A DNA stretch of 64,000 nt from positions 186,001-250,000 of the forward strand of contig CAVTFQ010000009.1 of assembly GCA_963734055.1 (NCBI GenBank). Reading direction: 5' to 3'. A program made the position numbers and the translations under genes. The stretch is from CAIWHR01 sp963734055 (GTDB taxonomy: Bacteria > Pseudomonadota > Gammaproteobacteria > Burkholderiales > Casimicrobiaceae). Shown piece after piece: positions 25,424 through 34,032 of this stretch (its first letter is position 1; every line of letters begins with the position of its first letter). The notes under the pieces were generated by a model. The model saw only the letters and a program-made list of their open reading frames with translations, was not told the DNA's origin and made no database searches.

Positions 25424-25958
25424 ATGCCCCAACTGGGCGACATCGTCCTCAAGCTCGACGGCATCGACGGCGAGAGCGTCGATCAAGGGGCACGAGAAGG
25501 AGATCGACGTCCTCTCCTGCGAGCAGGGCATCGACGTCGCCGTCATCCACAGCGGCAGCGGCGGCGGGAGTGCGGCCGGCAAGGCGAGCTTCACCCCGGT
25601 GCGGTTCCGCAAGAACGTCGACGTGGCGTCCATTGCGATGCTGCTCGCGTGCGCTTCGGGCAAGCATATCGCGGAGGCCCGGTTCACGTTCCGCCGGGGC
25701 GCGGGAGGCTTCGAGTTCTACAAAGTGACGCTCGAGGACGTGCTGATCACGCACATGGTGCAGCGCGCAGGAACTGGCGCGCAGTATCCGCTGTCGTTCG
25801 GTGCGCTCGACACGGGCGCCGCGAGCGACGGCTTCCTCGACGAGGTGACGCTCGACTACCGAAAGATACGCTGGGAGTACAAGAAGCAGGGCCCGACGGG
25901 CGGAGGAGGCGCGGCCATCACCGGCGGCTGGGACGTCGGGGCGAACACGAAGCTCTGA
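25424..25958 (+). pseudogene. hcp: Hcp-family type VI secretion protein, frameshifted
   Basis: The first codons encode MPQLGDIVLKLDGIDGESVD, the usual start of an Hcp-family protein. At about 25484, after GTCGAT, the frame shifts by one base, and the continuation (KGHEKEIDVLSCEQG to the C-terminal GGWDVGANTKL) is in another frame. With one extra base removed, the product is 177 residues, a normal Hcp length. Hcp forms the tube of type VI secretion and also travels as an effector. No other type VI genes are in the window, so this is an orphan. Confidence 0.75.
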
Positions 25959-26020
25959 CTGCGACCGGAGCCGGCCCCTGGTGGGCTCCTGTCTTCACGC
26001 TATTGGGGCCACTCGAGCAC

Positions 26021-26119
26021 CGCCCGGTCGTGGATCCCAAGAAGGTGCCGTTCGACGGGATGCGGATGTTCTGGGGCGGTTTCGAGTCGATGGTGGAGCT
26101 GGGACGAGCGGCCGCGTGA
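26021..26119 (+). pseudogene. C-terminal fragment of a DUF1428 protein
   Basis: About 33 codons encode DPKKVPFDGMRMFWGGF and then MVELG, the end of the DUF1428 family. The rest of the gene is missing, and the fragment follows hcp by about 60 bp. Confidence 0.6.
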
Positions 26120-26211
26120 GCTAAGCAGCTGCCACCGCGGGCAGATCGCGTTCGAGGTCGAGCGCGATCTCAAAGGGGCAGCGGGCTGACTTCTGCCCGA
26201 CGTGCGGCAGC

Positions 26212-26625
26212 CTACTCGACGGGCCTCTTTCGGGCGGCCTTGATCCGCCCGCGCTTGACCTTGTTGTCGACGCGCCGACGCTGCGAGCTCTTCGTTGGTC
26301 GGGTGGGCTTGCGCGGTCGCGGCGCGTGCGCCGCCGCGTCGACCAACTCCTGCAGGCGCGCGAGTGCATCCGCGAGGTTGCGCTCCTGCGTCCGATGGCG
26401 TTGCGCTTTGATGACGACGACGCCCGCGGGCGTGATCCGCTGATCTCCGCATGCGAGAAGACGCGCCTTGACCGCGTCGGGCAGCGACGACGCGCGCACG
26501 TCGAAGCGGAGATGGATCGCAGAGGCGACCTTGTTCACGTTCTGTCCGCCCGCGCCCTGCGCGCGGACCGCGGTCCAGGCGATCTCGCCTTCCGCGATCG
26601 GATGTGTTCGCCTTCCCTCGGTCAC
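26212..26625 (-). CDS. arfB: Peptidyl-tRNA hydrolase ArfB-type, ribosome rescue
   Basis: 137 residues with the release-factor GGQ motif (AVRAQGAGGQNVNKVASAI) and a basic tail that binds the ribosome (RPRKPTRPTKSSQRRR). ArfB releases stalled peptides on non-stop ribosomes. The start is a GTG at 26625: AAGGA lies 7 bases upstream, and the distance to GGQ equals that of E. coli ArfB. An upstream ATG at 26658 would add 11 residues without a better ribosome site. Confidence 0.88.
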   Translation of the reverse strand: MTEGRRTHPIAEGEIAWTAVRAQGAGGQNVNKVASAIHLRFDVRASSLPDAVKARLLACGDQRITPAGVVVIKAQRHRTQERNLADALARLQELVDAAAHAPRPRKPTRPTKSSQRRRVDNKVKRGRIKAARKRPVE

Positions 26626-26694
26626 GGCACGATCCTTGCATGAGGACGGGTTGGCCATTGCGGCCACGGTCCCGTCCATCTTCCCACGTCGACA

Positions 26695-27318
26695 ATGAGC
26701 CCACGGCGAGCATTTCCCGACACGCGCGAGCGGCGCCGGTTGGAGCTCGTGCGGGCGGCCGCGCCGACGGGCGCCGTCGAGTGGGCGATCCTCAAGGATG
26801 CGCTCCGGCGGCCGCTCGCGGCCTCGGAGCGCGAATGCATTCTGGACCTGGTCGGGTTGCACGCGACTTTCATTGCCCAGGCACGTTCGTCCAGGGTGAC
26901 ATCACGCGACATCAAGCGCACGCTCGGGGCGCTGGCCGGGATGACGCCCCGCGAAGCGGCCCGGGCGTATGCGTCCGCCGACGATTGGACGCGGACGCAC
27001 CTCGCGGCCGCGCTGCGTCGCGCCGGCATTCGCGACGAGGAAGCGCTCGCGCATCCCGATGGCGACCAGGTCGTGAGCGCTGCGAAGTCCGCCATTGCGA
27101 GCATCGCCGAGCGCGCGGGCCGCAGTCCCGATCACGCGGAATTCGCGCGCGCGATCCTGACGCTATGGCGGGAATTCGGCGGTGCCGAGTGGTCGCCGTC
27201 CGCGAGGGATGACTTCGGAACGCCGATCGTCCGGTTTGCGGCCGCCATCTTCCGCGCTGCCGGCGCAAGCCCCTCCGATCTGCCCGCCGTCGCCGCACGC
27301 CTTCGTTCCGCGGCCTGA
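26695..27318 (+). CDS. Hypothetical helical protein
   Basis: 207 residues, mostly alpha-helical, with blocks such as GALAGMTPREAARAYASADD and SAAKSAIASIAERAG. No signal peptide, membrane helix or recognisable motif. It is divergent from arfB and convergent with xthA. I do not recognise the family. Codon use is like that of its neighbours. Confidence 0.6.
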   Translation: MSPRRAFPDTRERRRLELVRAAAPTGAVEWAILKDALRRPLAASERECILDLVGLHATFIAQARSSRVTSRDIKRTLGALAGMTPREAARAYASADDWTRTHLAAALRRAGIRDEEALAHPDGDQVVSAAKSAIASIAERAGRSPDHAEFARAILTLWREFGGAEWSPSARDDFGTPIVRFAAAIFRAAGASPSDLPAVAARLRSAA

Positions 27319-27348
27319 GCGACGGCGCCCGCGCGGCGAGCGGCTGGC

Positions 27349-28089
27349 TCAGACCGTGGTCATCATGATCGGGGCGTGATCGCTCGTCCCGACGTCGGCC
27401 AGCACCGCGCAGCCCGTTGCGCGCCCCGCGATCGCGCGCGATGCGAGGATGTAGTCGATGCGCCAGCCGATGTTGCGCTGACGCATGTTGCGCCACGGCG
27501 GCCACCACGTGAACAAGCCCGTGTTGTCCGGGTCGAGCGCACGCGTGACGTCGACCAGGCGGTCTCCGAGGAGCGCCTCGAAGAGCTCGCGCTCCTCGGG
27601 CCGCTGCCCGATGGCGTCGGGCTTGCGCTCCTTGGGGTGGACGTCGATGTCGGCGCGGGCGACGTTGATGTCGCCGCACAGGATCAGCTCGCGGCCTTCG
27701 CCGTGCAGCTCTTTCGACCAAGTGGCGAGGGCGGTCAGGAAGGCAAGCTTCGCCGCATAGTCCTTGCCCCCGTTCGGCACGTACACGGAGGCGAGCACGA
27801 GATTCCCGAGCGCGACGTGGACGATGCGGGTCTCCATGTCGAATGCCGGATGGCCGAACTGCGGAACCTCGAGCAGCTCCCGACGAACGTGCAGCGACAC
27901 CCCGGAGTAGCCTCCGCCCCCGTGCCAGAAGGCATGGTAGTCGGCGAGCTTGCACCGCTCCGGCACCTGATCGGGACGCGCCTTGATCTCCTGCAGGCAG
28001 ACGACGTCGGGGCGGTCGCGTGCGAGCCAATCGCAGAGCTGCGCTTCGCGCGCGCGGATTCCATTGACGTTCCAGGTGGCGACCTTCAC
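27349..28089 (-). CDS. xthA: Exodeoxyribonuclease III
   Basis: 246 residues of the exonuclease III/AP endonuclease family: NVNGIRAREAQL, LQEIKARPDQVP with the metal Glu, GGKDYAAKLAFL, GDINVARADIDVH, and the active-site SDHAPI at the end. It cuts abasic sites and degrades one strand from 3' ends in base excision repair. Single gene; MKVATWN start. Confidence 0.93.
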   Translation of the reverse strand: MKVATWNVNGIRAREAQLCDWLARDRPDVVCLQEIKARPDQVPERCKLADYHAFWHGGGGYSGVSLHVRRELLEVPQFGHPAFDMETRIVHVALGNLVLASVYVPNGGKDYAAKLAFLTALATWSKELHGEGRELILCGDINVARADIDVHPKERKPDAIGQRPEERELFEALLGDRLVDVTRALDPDNTGLFTWWPPWRNMRQRNIGWRIDYILASRAIAGRATGCAVLADVGTSDHAPIMMTTV

Positions 28090-28171
28090 GTGGGGGCTCC
28101 AGGCGCGATGTTAAGATGTTCCTGGCCCGAACGGCGAGACCACCGGATCCGATCCGCGACTGCCTTGACCG

Positions 28172-28465
28172 ATGGTTGCTTCCAAGACAGCGCGCCTGAC
28201 CGACCGCCAGTTCGAGCGGATCGCCCGCGCGCTGGCCGAGCCGCGCCGCTATGAAATACTGAAGCAGATCGGCGCTTGCGCCGGCCCGGCCGCCTGCAGC
28301 AAGCTCTCCGAAGCCCACGACGTGAGTGCGGCGACGCTGTCGCACCACATCAAGGAGCTGGAGACGGCGGGGCTGGTGGAGACCGCCCGCGATGGCAAGT
28401 TCATGAAGCTGACGCTGCGCCGCGACGTCCTGCGGGCGTACCTCGACCGCCTCTCCCGCATCTAA
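28172..28465 (+). CDS. ArsR-family transcriptional regulator
   Basis: 97 residues with a winged helix: LAEPRRYEILKQI, LSEAHDVSAATLSHHIKELE, and a wing AGLVETARDGKFMKLTL. The Cys pairs of metal-sensing ArsR members are absent, although GACAGPAACSK holds two Cys of uncertain role. It lies 90 bp upstream of a dehydrogenase gene, the usual arrangement of a one-step repressor and its target. Confidence 0.85.
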   Translation: MVASKTARLTDRQFERIARALAEPRRYEILKQIGACAGPAACSKLSEAHDVSAATLSHHIKELETAGLVETARDGKFMKLTLRRDVLRAYLDRLSRI

Positions 28466-28488
28466 GCTTATAACGAAACAGCTCTTGA

Positions 28489-28514
28489 AATTCTCGCTTG
28501 TCACTTCGATAATT
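28489..28514 (+). promoter_or_regulatory. Inverted repeat, possible ArsR operator
   Basis: AATTCTCG (28489-28496) and CGATAATT (28507-28514) form a near-palindrome with one mismatch across a 10-base spacer. It lies between the ArsR gene and its SDR neighbour. Confidence 0.35.
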
Positions 28515-28555
28515 GTCTAAGCGTCAAACGATGACGCAACGACAGGAGGCGAGAC

Positions 28556-28993
28556 ATGGGCGGATTGACAGGCAAGGTGGCGGTGGTGACGGGCGCCTCG
28601 AAGGGCATCGGCGCGGCGATCGCGAAGGCGCTCGGGTCGGCGGGCGCCGCCGTCGTCGTGAACTACGCGTCGAGCAAGGATGGGGCGGACCGCGTGGTCG
28701 CCGACATCAAGGGCAAGGGCGGCAAGGCGATCGCCGTGCAGGGCGACGTCGCGAAGGCGGCCGACGTGAAACGGCTGTTCGCGGAGACCAGGAAGGCGTT
28801 TGGCGCGCAGGACGTGCTCGTGAACAACGCCGGCATCTACGCATTCGATCCACTCGAGCAGGTGACTGAGGATGAGTTCCACCGCGAGTTCAACACCAAC
28901 GTCCTGGGGCCGATCCTCACGATCAAGGAGGCGTTGAACCGATCGCGACGGCTGAGAAGGTCGGAGCTGCTTCGGCCGACAACATCCTGGTGA
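28556..28993 (+). pseudogene. Truncated short-chain dehydrogenase, 3' end lost
   Basis: The first ~127 residues are a normal short-chain dehydrogenase: TGASKGIGAAIAKALG cofactor motif, VNNAGIYAFDP and NTNVLGPILTIKEAL. After residue 127 the SDR sequence stops and the frame runs into unrelated sequence and a stop. The catalytic Ser, Tyr and Lys are lost, so it cannot work as an enzyme. CAGGAGGCGAGAC precedes the ATG. An ArsR gene upstream suggests it was a regulated oxidoreductase. Confidence 0.75.
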
Positions 28994-29109
28994 ACTTCGT
29001 CCCCGACGAGAGACTACGTGGAACGAATCTGCTGGGGATGAGCTTTCTGCGGCACTTCCGAATGACCATCGACGACCAACGAAACGAATTGGTGCTGCTG
29101 GCAAAATAG
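28942..29109 (+). pseudogene. C-terminal fragment of a retropepsin-type aspartic protease
   Basis: In a different frame from the dehydrogenase, the codons up to the stop at 29107 encode TNLLGMSFLRHFRMTIDD and then a short tail. This resembles the LLGMSFL motif ending of clan AA aspartic proteases. It joins directly to the truncated dehydrogenase, so a deletion probably fused the two ends. Confidence 0.5.
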
Positions 29110-29674
29110 CCGCGTCGGTGTCATGCGACCGGACCGCCCGTCCGGCCGCGTGAGGCTGCCAAGCGCATGTCCGCGGTTGGCCGGTAGCAGCCTCGCGCTT
29201 CACGCTGCATCCGGCCAGAAGCGTCTTATAGACGATTACGTCCACTTTGGGTCCCGTGGCGGACGTACGATGTTGCGTCCGGCTTCAGAGCCGAGCTACC
29301 GCCTTGTCCGTACGCGGATTTCGACCGTGGCACTACGGCGACCGCATATCTGACATGGCGGAAGCAGGCGCTGCGACGGATGGGTAGCAAAAAAGCTACC
29401 TCCCACAGGTGGAGGTGCCCATTGGTCGGTCGACTGAATGGGGGCCGAATCAGGGTCGATTCCGTGCGTTTCTGTACATCGATCGCCGTTCGCAATTTTG
29501 CTACGCATGCTCGATCGGGCTCCCGCGATTGCATCGAGAACCCTCAGCCGTCTGCTTCTGGCCGGCTGCCGCCAGCGGGCATGCCGACCTGAACGGCTGG
29601 TATCGCATTGCAGTCGTTAGCAGCGTGAAGCTCAACGGCAACACTGCGTAGATCTCGGTCTTCGCCGCGCCGCG
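29110..29674. other. Intergenic, low-GC, no gene seen
   Basis: About 565 bp of lower-GC sequence with no convincing gene on either strand. A short hairpin, GGTAGC-AAAAAA-GCTACC, lies at 29383-29400. This is probably degenerate accessory DNA. Confidence 0.5.
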
Positions 29675-30517
29675 CTACCAGCGAATTCCGTTGTGTTCCA
29701 GAAACCTGTCCCAGTAGCTTAGTTTCACGGCAATGCCATTGCGGGTGAGAAACGGAGCGAAGGTTTCGGCGACATACCGGCCCCGCGCTAAGCATGAAGG
29801 CCCCCACGCCGCATCGAAGAGGACGATCCTGCCCGGATAGTCCTTCGGCAGCGGGTGGACAAGGATCGCATTGGCCCACGCGGCGAAGCTTGCGTAGTCC
29901 CCGTCGCCCACTGGGAGGATCAGCACGATTCTGGCGGGATCGACGGTGCGCACGACTTCGCCTAGTTCCCAGCGCAGCCCTTCGGTCTTGCCCGCGCTGA
30001 AGATGACGAGCCGCGCCTCGGCTAGATAGCGGCGCACGGTGTCCTGCCACACTTCGTGGACCACGTAGATCTTGTGCGAGCCGAGTTCCGGCAGCTCTTC
30101 GCCCGGTCGCCCCAGTGCGATGTACGGCCCGATCCGGCGGAATAGGTAGCCCAGCGCATCCTGCTCCTGCACGGCATTGCACGGCGTGGACTGGGCGAGC
30201 CAGCGCTCGTGCGGCACGCCGAACTTGCCGAAGCGGTGGAACGCGCCCTTGGCGGCTTCCTCGTCCATGAACGAGCGCAGGTAGAGAATCGGTGCACGGG
30301 TATCCCCGGCCAGCGTGGCTTCGCCGCTGCCCACCGCGTATCGCTTCGCGCGACGAAACAGCAAGTAGCCGACGTACGCCGGTACGATCAGGAGCAGGTC
30401 GAGCCCCGTCGCGATCGCGATGGCTCCTCCGCCGATCAGCACCGCCCAGGCCGCGATACGGAAGGCGCGCACCTTGGCGGGGTTCGGCGAGGGAGGGGTC
30501 GGCACGGCAGAGGACAT
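29675..30517 (-). CDS. Membrane-anchored protein of unknown function
   Basis: 280 residues. Two membrane helices at about 18-36 and 38-54 are followed by a soluble alpha/beta part with PILYLRSFMDEEAAKGAFHR, RRIGPYIALGRPGEELPELG, VHEVWQDTVRRYLAEARLVI and TEGLRWELGEVVR. It resembles a recurring bacterial membrane-linked domain that I cannot name. GGAGGT precedes the ATG. It lies in the accessory patch beside an IS element. Role unknown. Confidence 0.6.
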   Translation of the reverse strand: MSSAVPTPPSPNPAKVRAFRIAAWAVLIGGGAIAIATGLDLLLIVPAYVGYLLFRRAKRYAVGSGEATLAGDTRAPILYLRSFMDEEAAKGAFHRFGKFGVPHERWLAQSTPCNAVQEQDALGYLFRRIGPYIALGRPGEELPELGSHKIYVVHEVWQDTVRRYLAEARLVIFSAGKTEGLRWELGEVVRTVDPARIVLILPVGDGDYASFAAWANAILVHPLPKDYPGRIVLFDAAWGPSCLARGRYVAETFAPFLTRNGIAVKLSYWDRFLEHNGIRW

Positions 30518-30864
30518 CGCACCTCCATATCGCCCAGTGGACCGAAGGAATCGGGCGCTTGGCGGGCACCGATGCCACCGGGGCGCGCGTAGCCGGTCAA
30601 GCCCGTCCTCTCCGGCCGGCCTCCACTCACGTACCCGAATTCGGAGGAACGATAACTACGTCGTGGGACCGGCTGTGTCAATCTTCTGAGTTGCCGCCCC
30701 TACTTGGGATCGAGGACCGACCCTACGCGCCTAGATTGGATGATTGCTTGATCACTCGTGGGTGACAACCACCGATCAATGACTGCAATGGAGCGCGATG
30801 CGCTACGACTGGTCGCGGCCGGTGAGCGCCACCGACCTACGCCCGTCGAATGGCCGCTCCCCGT
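30518..30864. other. Intergenic before the IS element
   Basis: 347 bp with no gene seen. The sequence is disrupted at its right end by the IS30 insertion, and the far side of the IS (from 32095) may be its continuation. Confidence 0.5.
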
Positions 30865-30890
30865 CTTGGATTCAACCGGTCGACGCAACA
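30865..30890 (+). repeat. IS30 left inverted repeat
   Basis: 26-bp terminal inverted repeat, matching the right end with a few mismatches. It overlaps the end of the transposase gene. Confidence 0.8.
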
Positions 30891-32041
30891 GATTGGCTGA
30901 ATCGTTCAGCGGGCGTTTCGTAGTTTAGAGTTTTTCGGGGGCGTTCATTTAACTTCCTGGCTACTGCATTGAGTTTGGCTTGCGAGTAGCCAGAGAGGTC
31001 ATTGCCCTTGGGGAAATACTGCCGCAAGAGCCCGTTCGTATTCTCATTCGTCCCACGCTGCCAAGGACTGTGAGGATCGCAGAAGTAGACCTTGATGTCC
31101 GTGGCTAAGGTAAAGCGCTTGTGGGCGGCCATTTCCTTACCTCGATCCCACGTCAGCGATTTGTAGAGCTGCTGCGGCAACTTACGCGCATTCTTGATTA
31201 AGGCATTGACGACCGTCTCGGTATCCGTGCCAGCGACCTTCACCAGCATCACATAGCGTGTATGGCGCTCGACGAGACTCGCAATCTGGCTGTAGCGGTC
31301 TCCGAACAGGAGGTCACCTTCCCAGTGACCGGGCAATGCCCGATCTTCAGTCGTGGCCGGACGCTCACTGATCGACACCGCATCAACGATTCGGCCGTGA
31401 TTGGCTGTTTTCTGGGTGTGGTGGCGCGAACGGCGCATGGCTCGTGTCCGCCTCAAATGCTGCAACAACTCCTTCTTCAAGGCCCCACGAGCTTGGATGA
31501 AGAGACTGCGATAAATGGTCTCGTGTGACACTTGGTGGGTCTCGTCGTCGGGTAGGTACGCTTGAGCCATCCCGCAATCTGCTCCGGCGACCACTGCGAC
31601 TGGAGCTTACCCGCCACGACGCGCGCCAAGCTTCGATTCTTAACCAGCTTACATGTCTTGGGGCGCTGCGCTCGGTCCCACGCCGCCTGATCGGCTTGAC
31701 TCGCCCGATACCATCGCTGGCCACCGTTGCGCTGGATCTCTCGGCTGATGGTGGATGCCGCTCGCCCGAGCAGCGACGCGATGGATCGGATCGAGTGACC
31801 GGCGGCTACAGCGCGCGATACTTCTTCTCGTTCGGCCAATGTCAGCGCCAATCTCGAGCGGCGTCGTTGCGCGGGACGTATGCCGCCTGTCTGCAGCCAG
31901 AATGCCCTGCACCGACGAGTGGTTTCGATCAAACAGCTGGGCAATCTGCTGCAGAGAATCGCCTTTCTGCCAGCGCTCCCACATGAGCGCCTTCTGGTTT
32001 TCCGTGTAATAGATCCGTGGCCGTTGCCTCATCTGCAACAC
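30872..32041 (-). pseudogene. IS30 transposase, two compensating frameshifts
   Basis: The three parts of an IS30 transposase lie in three frames. The N-terminus (NSSVQGIL-type helix-turn-helix) runs from 32041. The middle (LALTLAEREEVSRAVAAGHS, then GRAASTISREIQRN) begins near 31897. The catalytic part (HETIYRSLF, PGHWEGDLLFGDR with the first Asp, SPWQRGTNENTNGLLRQYFP) begins near 31550. The two changes cancel, giving a full span of 1170 bp, near-normal length. The DDE residues are present. Confidence 0.75.
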
Positions 32042-32068
32042 TCCTCCTGCTTACGCAGTTTCTAGTGT

Positions 32069-32094
32069 GTTGCGTCCATCGGTTGAATCCAAGG
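32069..32094 (-). repeat. IS30 right inverted repeat
   Basis: 26-bp terminal repeat, the complement of the left end with a few mismatches. Confidence 0.8.
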
Positions 32095-32406
32095 TCTGAA
32101 GCGGTCGGTCACCCGGTGTCGTCCAACGGAAACTGATGGCCGATCTCAGCCGGTCAAGAGCGATGACCATCTGACACTGCCCGCCAGATCAAATCACGCT
32201 TACGGCAGCCGGGGCAGGGCGGCGCGAGCTTGAGGCGCCCACCGTCGCTCTTGCCGACTGGGATCGACTTGCTATACGTCGGCTGCGTCGCCGGCACGAG
32301 CGTGACGCCGAATTGCTTGGGTCCTCCCGATCGCTCGCGGGGGTAGTATGTCGAGCTTGCCTGGCGTTGGCTGCGAATCCGGGCGACGACTCGACGAGGG
32401 CTCGAT
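32095..32406. other. Intergenic after the IS element
   Basis: 312 bp without a convincing gene. A minus-strand frame holds PPCPGCRKRD near 32200, which might be the end of a degraded zinc-binding protein, but the remaining sequence gives no support. Confidence 0.4.
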
Positions 32407-33943
32407 ATGAGTGCTGGCCCAACGGCAACGACCGGCCCCGACCTGACCCTCGGCGTGGCGATCGAGACGCTCACCGACGGGAAGATGCTGGCGGGACATG
32501 TCGGCGACGAGGCGGTCCTGCTCGCACGCCGCGGCCACGAGTTCTTCGCGATCGGGGCCACCTGCACTCACTACGGGGGTCCGCTCGCGGAAGGCCTGAT
32601 GGTCGACGACACGGTGCGCTGTCCCTGGCACCACGCCTGCTTCAGCCTGCGAACCGGGGAAGCGGTGCGCGCGCCCGCACTCGGCCCCGTCGCATGCTGG
32701 TCGACCGAGGTGCGCGATGGCAAGGTGTTCGTGCGCGAGAAGACGCTATCCAGCGCGCCTTCCCATGCCGTTCCGACGGCGGGTTCGCCTCGAAGGATCG
32801 TCATTGTCGGCGGAGGCGCTGCCGGTTTCGCCGCCGCGGACATGCTGCGTCGCCGGCGTTACCAGGGCAGCATCGTGATGGTCAGCGACGACGATGCGCC
32901 CCCCGTGGACCGGCCCAACCTGTCCAAGGATTACCTTGCGGGCACCGCACCGGAGGAGTGGGTGCCGCTACGGGACCCGGCCTTCTACAAGGACGCGGAT
33001 ATCGACTTGCGGCTGAATACGACCGTCGCAGAGATCGACGCGCGCGCGCGCGAGGTCGCGCTGGCCGATGGAAGCAGGGTTGGCTTCGACCGGCTGTTGC
33101 TCGCCACCGGCGCCGAGCCCGTGCGATTGCCGTTGGCAGGCATGGACCTGCCGCACGTGCACACGCTGCGATCTCTCGGGGATTGCCGCGCCATCATCGC
33201 GCGGGTGGCGACGGCGCGGCGGGCCGTCGTGCTCGGCGCGAGCTTCATCGGTCTCGAGGTCGCCGCGTCACTCCGCGCGCGCGACATCGAAGTGCACGTC
33301 GTGGCGCCGGAAAGGGTGCCGATGGAGCGGGTGCTGGGCCCGCAGCTCGGGGACTTCGTGCGGCGGGCTGCACGAGCAGCACGGCGTGATCTTCCACCTC
33401 GAGGATACCGCGGCCGCGATCACCGCTCGCGAAGTTGTCCTGAAATCCGGCGGGATGATCGGCGCGGACCTGGTGATCGCCGGCGTCGGCGTGCGACCGC
33501 GGCTCGCGCTGGCCGAGAAGGCCGGACTTGCGATCGACCGGGGCGTGACGGTCAACGAGTACCTGGAGACGAGTGCATCCGGAATCTTCGCGGCGGGCGA
33601 CATCGCCCGCTGGCCCGACCCCCACAGTGGCGCGGCGATCCGCGTCGAGCACTGGGTCGTCGCCGAACGCCAGGGGCAGACCGCCGCGCTCAACATGATC
33701 GGCGGCCGCGAGAAGTTCGACGCCGTGCCGTTCTTCTGGAGCCAGCACTACGATGTTCCGATCAATTACCTCGGTCATGCCGAAACGTGGGACGAGCTGG
33801 TGATCGACGGTGACATCGCGGCCCGCGACTGCCTGCTGCGATACAAGCGCAATGGTCGCGTACTCGCCGTCGCAACGATCTATCGCGACGCGGCGAGCCT
33901 CATGGCCGAAGCAGCGATGGAGCGAGGGGCCGCGGCGGCGTGA
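32407..33943 (+). pseudogene. Rieske-FAD/NAD oxidoreductase, frameshifted
   Basis: An N-terminal Rieske [2Fe-2S] domain (CTHYGGPL and CPWHHACF at about 55-80) is joined to an FAD/NAD-dependent reductase (VIVGGGAAGFAAADML, VVLGASFIGLEVAASL, ASGIFAAGDIARWPD). At about 33364, after GTGCGG, an extra C shifts the frame, and the rest (GLHEQHGVIFHLEDT onward) is in another frame. With one base removed the product is 511 residues, normal for this family (apoptosis-inducing-factor-like, ferredoxin reductase type). Substrate and partner unknown. Confidence 0.8.
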
Positions 33944-34032
33944 GGCGGTCCCGCGGGCCGCCGCACCGGAAGCGAAAGCGCCAGCCGCCGCCCTTGCCGT
34001 GAGATCCACGGCCCCCGGCGCCGGGCCCGCAC

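Larger units (their letters stand above)
30865..32094 (-). mobile_element. IS30-family insertion sequence with 26-bp inverted repeats
   Basis: 1230 bp. The left end (30865-30890) and right end (32069-32094) are 26-bp imperfect inverted repeats that begin CTTGGATTCAACCG and end GACGCAACA. A 2-bp direct repeat GT flanks the element (30863-30864 and 32095-32096), which fits IS30. One transposase gene runs on the minus strand. It is probably inactive because the gene has two frame changes. Confidence 0.85.

Noticed and set aside
32627..32645. TGGCAC...TGCT inside the Rieske gene
   Set aside because: It lies in coding sequence for the Rieske site (CPWHHAC), so the match to a sigma-54 promoter is by chance.
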